Positions 14,866-16,722 of a stretch of 16,722 bases of DNA are shown here, piece by piece. The position numbers and the translations under genes are program-made. Position 1 is the stretch's first letter. The number at the start of each line of letters is the position of its first letter. A model generated the notes under the pieces. The model had not been told where the DNA came from. It made no database searches and saw nothing but the letters and a program-made list of their open reading frames with translations. The DNA is from Acidobacteriaceae bacterium (lineage in GTDB: Bacteria; Acidobacteriota; Terriglobia; Terriglobales; Acidobacteriaceae), in assembly GCA_003154055.1 (NCBI GenBank), contig PMCH01000216.1, forward strand, positions 1 through 16,722, read 5' to 3'.

Positions 14866-16098
14866 CTATTTCAGGTACTCCGAGTCCTGCGATAGCTCTT
14901 TCGGGATGTTCGGGAACGGAGGAAACTCCTGCGAAACCCCCTTCAGCAAAGCAACTGTCTTCTCCGAGCGCTTGGTGCCGTCGTGGATGGCGATTTTGTG
15001 CGGGCTGGTGGGCGAGTAGCCGTCCCAGAGCGATACTCCCGCATACGCGCCGTCTTTTCTCAGGACGTAGTAAGTCATGTCCATGAATCTCAGTTTGTTC
15101 ATGTCGCCGTTATAGTTGCGCACGATGCGCTTCAGGGCGTCCATGCCGGCTTCCTGCGGCGACATTCCACGGCGCATGTTCTCGACAATGGTGTGGGCTC
15201 CGGCGACCTTGATGTTTTCTTCCCCGCTTCCGGTTGCGCCTGCCGATCCCACATCCTGGTCGGTGTAGCAGCCGGCGCCAATCACCGGCGAATCGCCGCA
15301 GCGTCCCGGCAGTTTAAAGGCGAGACCGCTGGTGGTGGTGCATCCGGAGATCTCACCCTTCTCATTCAAGGCCGAGCAGTGGATGGTGCCGGTCGGCGGA
15401 AACACCACGCGCCGAATGGCCGCCATCCGGAATTCCGGTTCGATGCCAAGCTTCGCCGCGTGCTCTTCCATACGGCGAAGGCGTTCTTCCCAGAGTTCGG
15501 ACCGCGGACCCGCGTCGGGAAACTGAAACTGCGGCGACGCCAGTCCCGGACCCCACCAGTCGTCGGTCGAGTGGAACTGCTTCCACAGCAGCCAGATTTT
15601 TCGCGAGCGCTCGGTCAGCAGGTTCTCGCGCGGGAATCCCATGGCCACCGCGAAACGCTCCGCCCCTTCGCCCACCAGCATCACGTGGCCGGTATGCTCG
15701 ATCACGGCCTTGGAAACAAGGGCGACGTTCTTGATGTTGCGGACGCCCCCCACCGATCCCGCTCGGCGGGTGGGGCCGTGCATGCAGCAGGCGTCGAGTT
15801 CCACCACGCCCTCTTCGTTCGGGAGCCCGCCCAGTCCGACGCTGTCATCGTTGGGATCGTCTTCCGGGCCTTTGACCACGCGTATCGCGGCGTCGAGTGT
15901 GTCGCCGCCATTTTTCAGGAAACTGAAGGCATCGTCGAGGTAGTTGTAGCCGTTGTTGGCGCAGATGATGATAGGCCGCCGGGCCGCACGCATTGGTTCG
16001 ACGTGGCGTGAAGCATCGGTGTTTTCCTGACCTTCTAATCCGGCGGCGACCGAGGCCGCAACCGCGGTGCTCAGAAAACCACGACGCGTGATGGACAT
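14866..16098 (-). CDS. N4-(beta-N-acetylglucosaminyl)-L-asparaginase family Ntn-hydrolase, Tat-exported
   Basis: The 410-residue protein belongs to the glycosylasparaginase family, which cleaves the GlcNAc-Asn link of glycoprotein fragments after cutting itself into two chains. The N-terminus has a twin-arginine signal (ITRRGFLSTAVAASVAAG), so the folded enzyme is probably exported. The expected catalytic threonine is Thr238 in TGTIHCSALNEKGEISG. The residue before it is Gly, as in isoaspartyl peptidases, rather than the Asp of the Flavobacterium and human enzymes. Substrate-site motifs follow: CTTTSG, then LPGRCGDSPVIGAG with Arg266 and Asp269, then GSGE. Other family marks are GGLPNEEGVVELDACCMHG and MLVGEGAERFA. 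GGAGG lies 4 bases before ATG 16098. Either glycoasparagine or isoaspartyl peptides could be the substrate. Confidence 0.9.
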   Translation of the reverse strand: MSITRRGFLSTAVAASVAAGLEGQENTDASRHVEPMRAARRPIIICANNGYNYLDDAFSFLKNGGDTLDAAIRVVKGPEDDPNDDSVGLGGLPNEEGVVELDACCMHGPTRRAGSVGGVRNIKNVALVSKAVIEHTGHVMLVGEGAERFAVAMGFPRENLLTERSRKIWLLWKQFHSTDDWWGPGLASPQFQFPDAGPRSELWEERLRRMEEHAAKLGIEPEFRMAAIRRVVFPPTGTIHCSALNEKGEISGCTTTSGLAFKLPGRCGDSPVIGAGCYTDQDVGSAGATGSGEENIKVAGAHTIVENMRRGMSPQEAGMDALKRIVRNYNGDMNKLRFMDMTYYVLRKDGAYAGVSLWDGYSPTSPHKIAIHDGTKRSEKTVALLKGVSQEFPPFPNIPKELSQDSEYLK

Positions 16099-16136
16099 GA
16101 ATCCTCCCGATTCCCTTAAGCGGCGAACAGCATAAC

Positions 16137-16167
16137 AGCTTCTGGCTACTGGCTACTAGCTTCTGGC
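16137..16167. repeat. Short intergenic repeat built from CTGGCTACT units
   Basis: AGCTTCTGGC occurs twice (16137-16146 and 16158-16167), with two adjacent GGCTACT units between and overlapping them. It lies in the 94-bp gap between the aminotransferase and glycosylasparaginase genes. The wording resembles the hairpin after secG (AGCTCTTGGCTCTTAGC), which suggests a dispersed intergenic repeat in this genome. Confidence 0.5.
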
Positions 16168-16192
16168 ACGCTCGTTTGATTTTGCGGCAGCC

Positions 16193-16722
16193 TCAGCCTT
16201 GGACAACCTGAAGCAGGCGTGCAATGCCTTCACGGAATTCAGCGGGTTCGGTGATCAGGCTTAGTACCAGGTAGCCGTCGCTGCTGAAATCGTAGAAGTG
16301 GCCGGGGTGCACGATCACACCCGTCTTCCGCACGAGAGCAACGGCTAGATCTTCATCGCTCTGGATAGCGGGCACGCGCACGACCGCGTACCAGCCACCC
16401 TCACACTGCAATCTCGTACATGAGGGATGGCTGGCAAGTTGGCGATCGAGTTCACCGAGGTTCACGCGTAAGCGGTCGATCAATACGGGCTGGATCTGCT
16501 TGCGCTGGTCCAGCAGAACGGGCGCGGCGAGTTGCACTGGGGCATTCAGCGAGAGATAGGTATCGGCGATGACTTCCAGCCGGGCCAGTGCCTGCGAAAC
16601 TCGCCCCTCCGGCCCGCTCACTGCCAGCCAGGCCAGTTTCATCTGCGGGAGGGCGGAGATTTTTGACACCCCGCTGAGCGTAAACGTCAGAGCCTCTGCG
16701 TTGGAGACGAAGGATGCTCGCG
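16193..16722 (-). CDS. PLP-dependent aminotransferase class I/II, C-terminal part (cut by window edge)
   Basis: Only the last 176 or so codons are present; the frame is open to the window edge, so the gene starts beyond 16722 and the GTG at 16669 is internal. The visible part begins near SNAEALTFTLSGVSKISALP with QMKLAW following. This is the fold type I aminotransferase segment in which the Lys of SGVSK forms the Schiff base with pyridoxal phosphate. The small domain follows (GGWYAVVRVP, GVIVHPGHFYDF, YLVLSLITEP), the last part resembling the alanine/aspartate aminotransferase end that carries the carboxylate-binding region. The closest likely role is an alanine- or aspartate-type aminotransferase, but substrate cannot be assigned without the N-terminus. 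It is in line with the glycosylasparaginase gene, 94 bp upstream of it. Confidence 0.9.
   Translation of the reverse strand, partial: RASFVSNAEALTFTLSGVSKISALPQMKLAWLAVSGPEGRVSQALARLEVIADTYLSLNAPVQLAAPVLLDQRKQIQPVLIDRLRVNLGELDRQLASHPSCTRLQCEGGWYAVVRVPAIQSDEDLAVALVRKTGVIVHPGHFYDFSSDGYLVLSLITEPAEFREGIARLLQVVQG

Noticed and set aside
14983..16011. 342-codon frame opposite the glycosylasparaginase gene
   Set aside because: Antisense shadow; the minus-strand frame has signal peptide, ribosome site and catalytic motifs.
14866..16098. Gly before the catalytic Thr as a sign of an inactive glycosylasparaginase
   Set aside because: Gly-Thr is the normal cleavage pair in isoaspartyl peptidases of the same superfamily, so self-processing is still expected.

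Overview
The window looks like the chromosome of an acidobacterium, probably of the Terriglobia/Koribacter type. This is inferred from gene content: a long Oar-like TonB-dependent receptor with a CarboxypepD_reg-type N-terminal domain, a secreted GH31 enzyme, a Tat-type glycosylasparaginase, and moderate-to-high GC. No rRNA or other decisive phylogenetic marker is present.

Left edge (1-803): the C-terminal part of a protein that begins outside the window. Next (804-1867) is a gene-poor scar zone. It holds one copy of a 182-bp direct repeat that ends inside a truncated tRNA-Leu, followed by the last codons of a serine hydrolase joined to the last codons of a TonB-dependent receptor.

Carbohydrate segment (1886-10432): a secreted GH31 glycosidase on the plus strand faces a minus-strand pair. 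The pair is a secreted GH39-like glycosidase with an embedded F5/8C (discoidin) domain, followed by a complete Oar-like TonB-dependent receptor. Together they suggest binding, cutting and uptake of a glycan at the outer membrane. The second repeat copy (11039-11220) ends inside the intact tRNA-Leu(GAG) at 11185-11269, so a 9.9-kb segment is bracketed by repeats whose similarity stops at the tRNA anticodon. This looks like an old insertion or duplication at the tRNA gene. No integrase is visible.

Housekeeping side (11333-16722): secG lies just after the tRNA. It is followed, all on the minus strand, by a metallo-beta-lactamase-fold hydrolase, an archaeo-eukaryotic release-factor-1-like protein, a hibernation-promoting-factor/sigma-70 fusion, a Tat-exported glycosylasparaginase, and the C-terminal end of a class I/II aminotransferase that runs off the window.

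The most interesting part is the two-gene unit at 12490-14734. A ribosome-hibernation domain fused to sigma-factor-like regions sits 28 bp upstream of an aeRF1-type protein with no visible GGQ motif. This resembles the Balon class of hibernation factors and suggests a dedicated ribosome-dormancy module with its own transcriptional arm.
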